From Cytophagaceae bacterium (GTDB taxonomy: Bacteria; Bacteroidota; Bacteroidia; Cytophagales; Spirosomataceae): 64,000 nt of DNA. Made by a program: the position numbers and the translations under genes. Location: positions 1 to 64,000 of the forward strand of contig JAIXWQ010000008.1 of assembly GCA_027491195.1 (NCBI GenBank). Direction: 5' to 3'. Shown here in pieces: positions 63,937 through 64,000 of the stretch; position 1 is the stretch's first letter; every line of letters begins with the position of its first letter. Below the pieces are notes generated by a model. It did not search any database and was not told the origin of the DNA. It was given only the letters and a program-made list of their open reading frames with translations.

Positions 63937-64000
63937 ATGATAGCGGTTATTCAACGCGTTAGCCAAGCGACTCTTCATATTGACGGAGCACTACAAGCTT
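63937..64000 (+). CDS. dtd: D-aminoacyl-tRNA deacylase, 5' end only
   Basis: The last 64 bases encode MIAVIQRVSQATLHIDGALQA, matching the N-terminal strand of Dtd (M-R-AVIQRVSxAxVxVDG). Dtd removes D-amino acids (and glycine from tRNA-Ala). The frame is open to the window edge and follows mgtE by three bases, so the genes are probably co-transcribed. Confidence 0.85.
   Translation, partial: MIAVIQRVSQATLHIDGALQA

Overview
The window looks like chromosomal DNA of a Bacteroidota bacterium, most likely of the order Cytophagales (a free-living, perhaps freshwater, heterotroph). The signs are a PorX type IX secretion regulator, a TonB-dependent receptor paired with a DUF4249 lipoprotein, DUF3078, DUF1080 and Gfo/Idh/MocA genes, starts without Shine-Dalgarno sequences, and promoter-like boxes of the TTTG / TAnnTTTG type. 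The genus is not decided by anything I can read. I found no rRNA, tRNA, prophage, CRISPR array or complete insertion sequence.

Layout. 1-9.3 kb: end of a DUF2400 protein (frame broken at the window edge), aldose 1-epimerase, DUF3078 barrel, Ppx/GppA phosphatase, a degenerate A-type Fe-S carrier, PorX, FtsE, the SRP RNA gene with its own promoter, transaldolase-like aldolase, TPR lipoprotein, TMEM220 protein, a TIM-barrel isomerase and a LolA-like protein. 9.3-16 kb (minus strand): TetA-like MFS, a second isomerase/epimerase, a PLC-like phosphodiesterase, and a pyruvate carboxylase carrying an extra C-terminal gamma-glutamylcyclotransferase-like domain. 16-25 kb (plus): pdxA, a 2-hydroxyacid dehydrogenase, mutS2, TPR lipoprotein, FKBP, YfhO, YicC. 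25-33 kb (minus): EamA transporter, ferrochelatase, DUF4249/TonB receptor, and an isolated nuoH coupled to metZ. 33-40 kb: DUF1080 and Gfo/Idh/MocA pair, PASTA protein, two rhodaneses, miaA, rhlE, a small membrane protein.

40-49 kb is a carboxylate/acetate region: an IS1-InsA-like zinc-ribbon HTH protein, porin, MHS-family MFS symporter, DUF6814-like peptide, then a 62-aa membrane peptide, a symporter-STAC-histidine kinase (CrbS-like), a REC-only response regulator and acetyl-CoA synthetase. 49-64 kb: SGLT-like symporter, NFACT protein, YigZ, an FAH-family dehydratase with a KGSA-type aldehyde dehydrogenase (end of an oxidative sugar-acid pathway), ClpB, a large hybrid histidine kinase, KsgA, MgtE and the start of Dtd.

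The most unusual structure is non-coding. Five intergenic spaces (about 21.08, 24.97-25.11, 35.76-36.08, 49.15-49.41 and 55.62-55.78 kb) hold degenerate tandem heptanucleotide arrays that keep a strict 7-bp register for up to 20 units. The unit changes along the array (NCAGTGG, then TAGAGAG, then TAAAGCA) while the register is kept. Four of the five loci fold back as inverted arrays around a short palindrome, in three cases of the form ATCGCC-NNN-GGCGAT, and are accompanied by a rho-independent terminator. Several neighbouring stop codons lie inside the heptads. I regard this as the best candidate for an undescribed repeat element.
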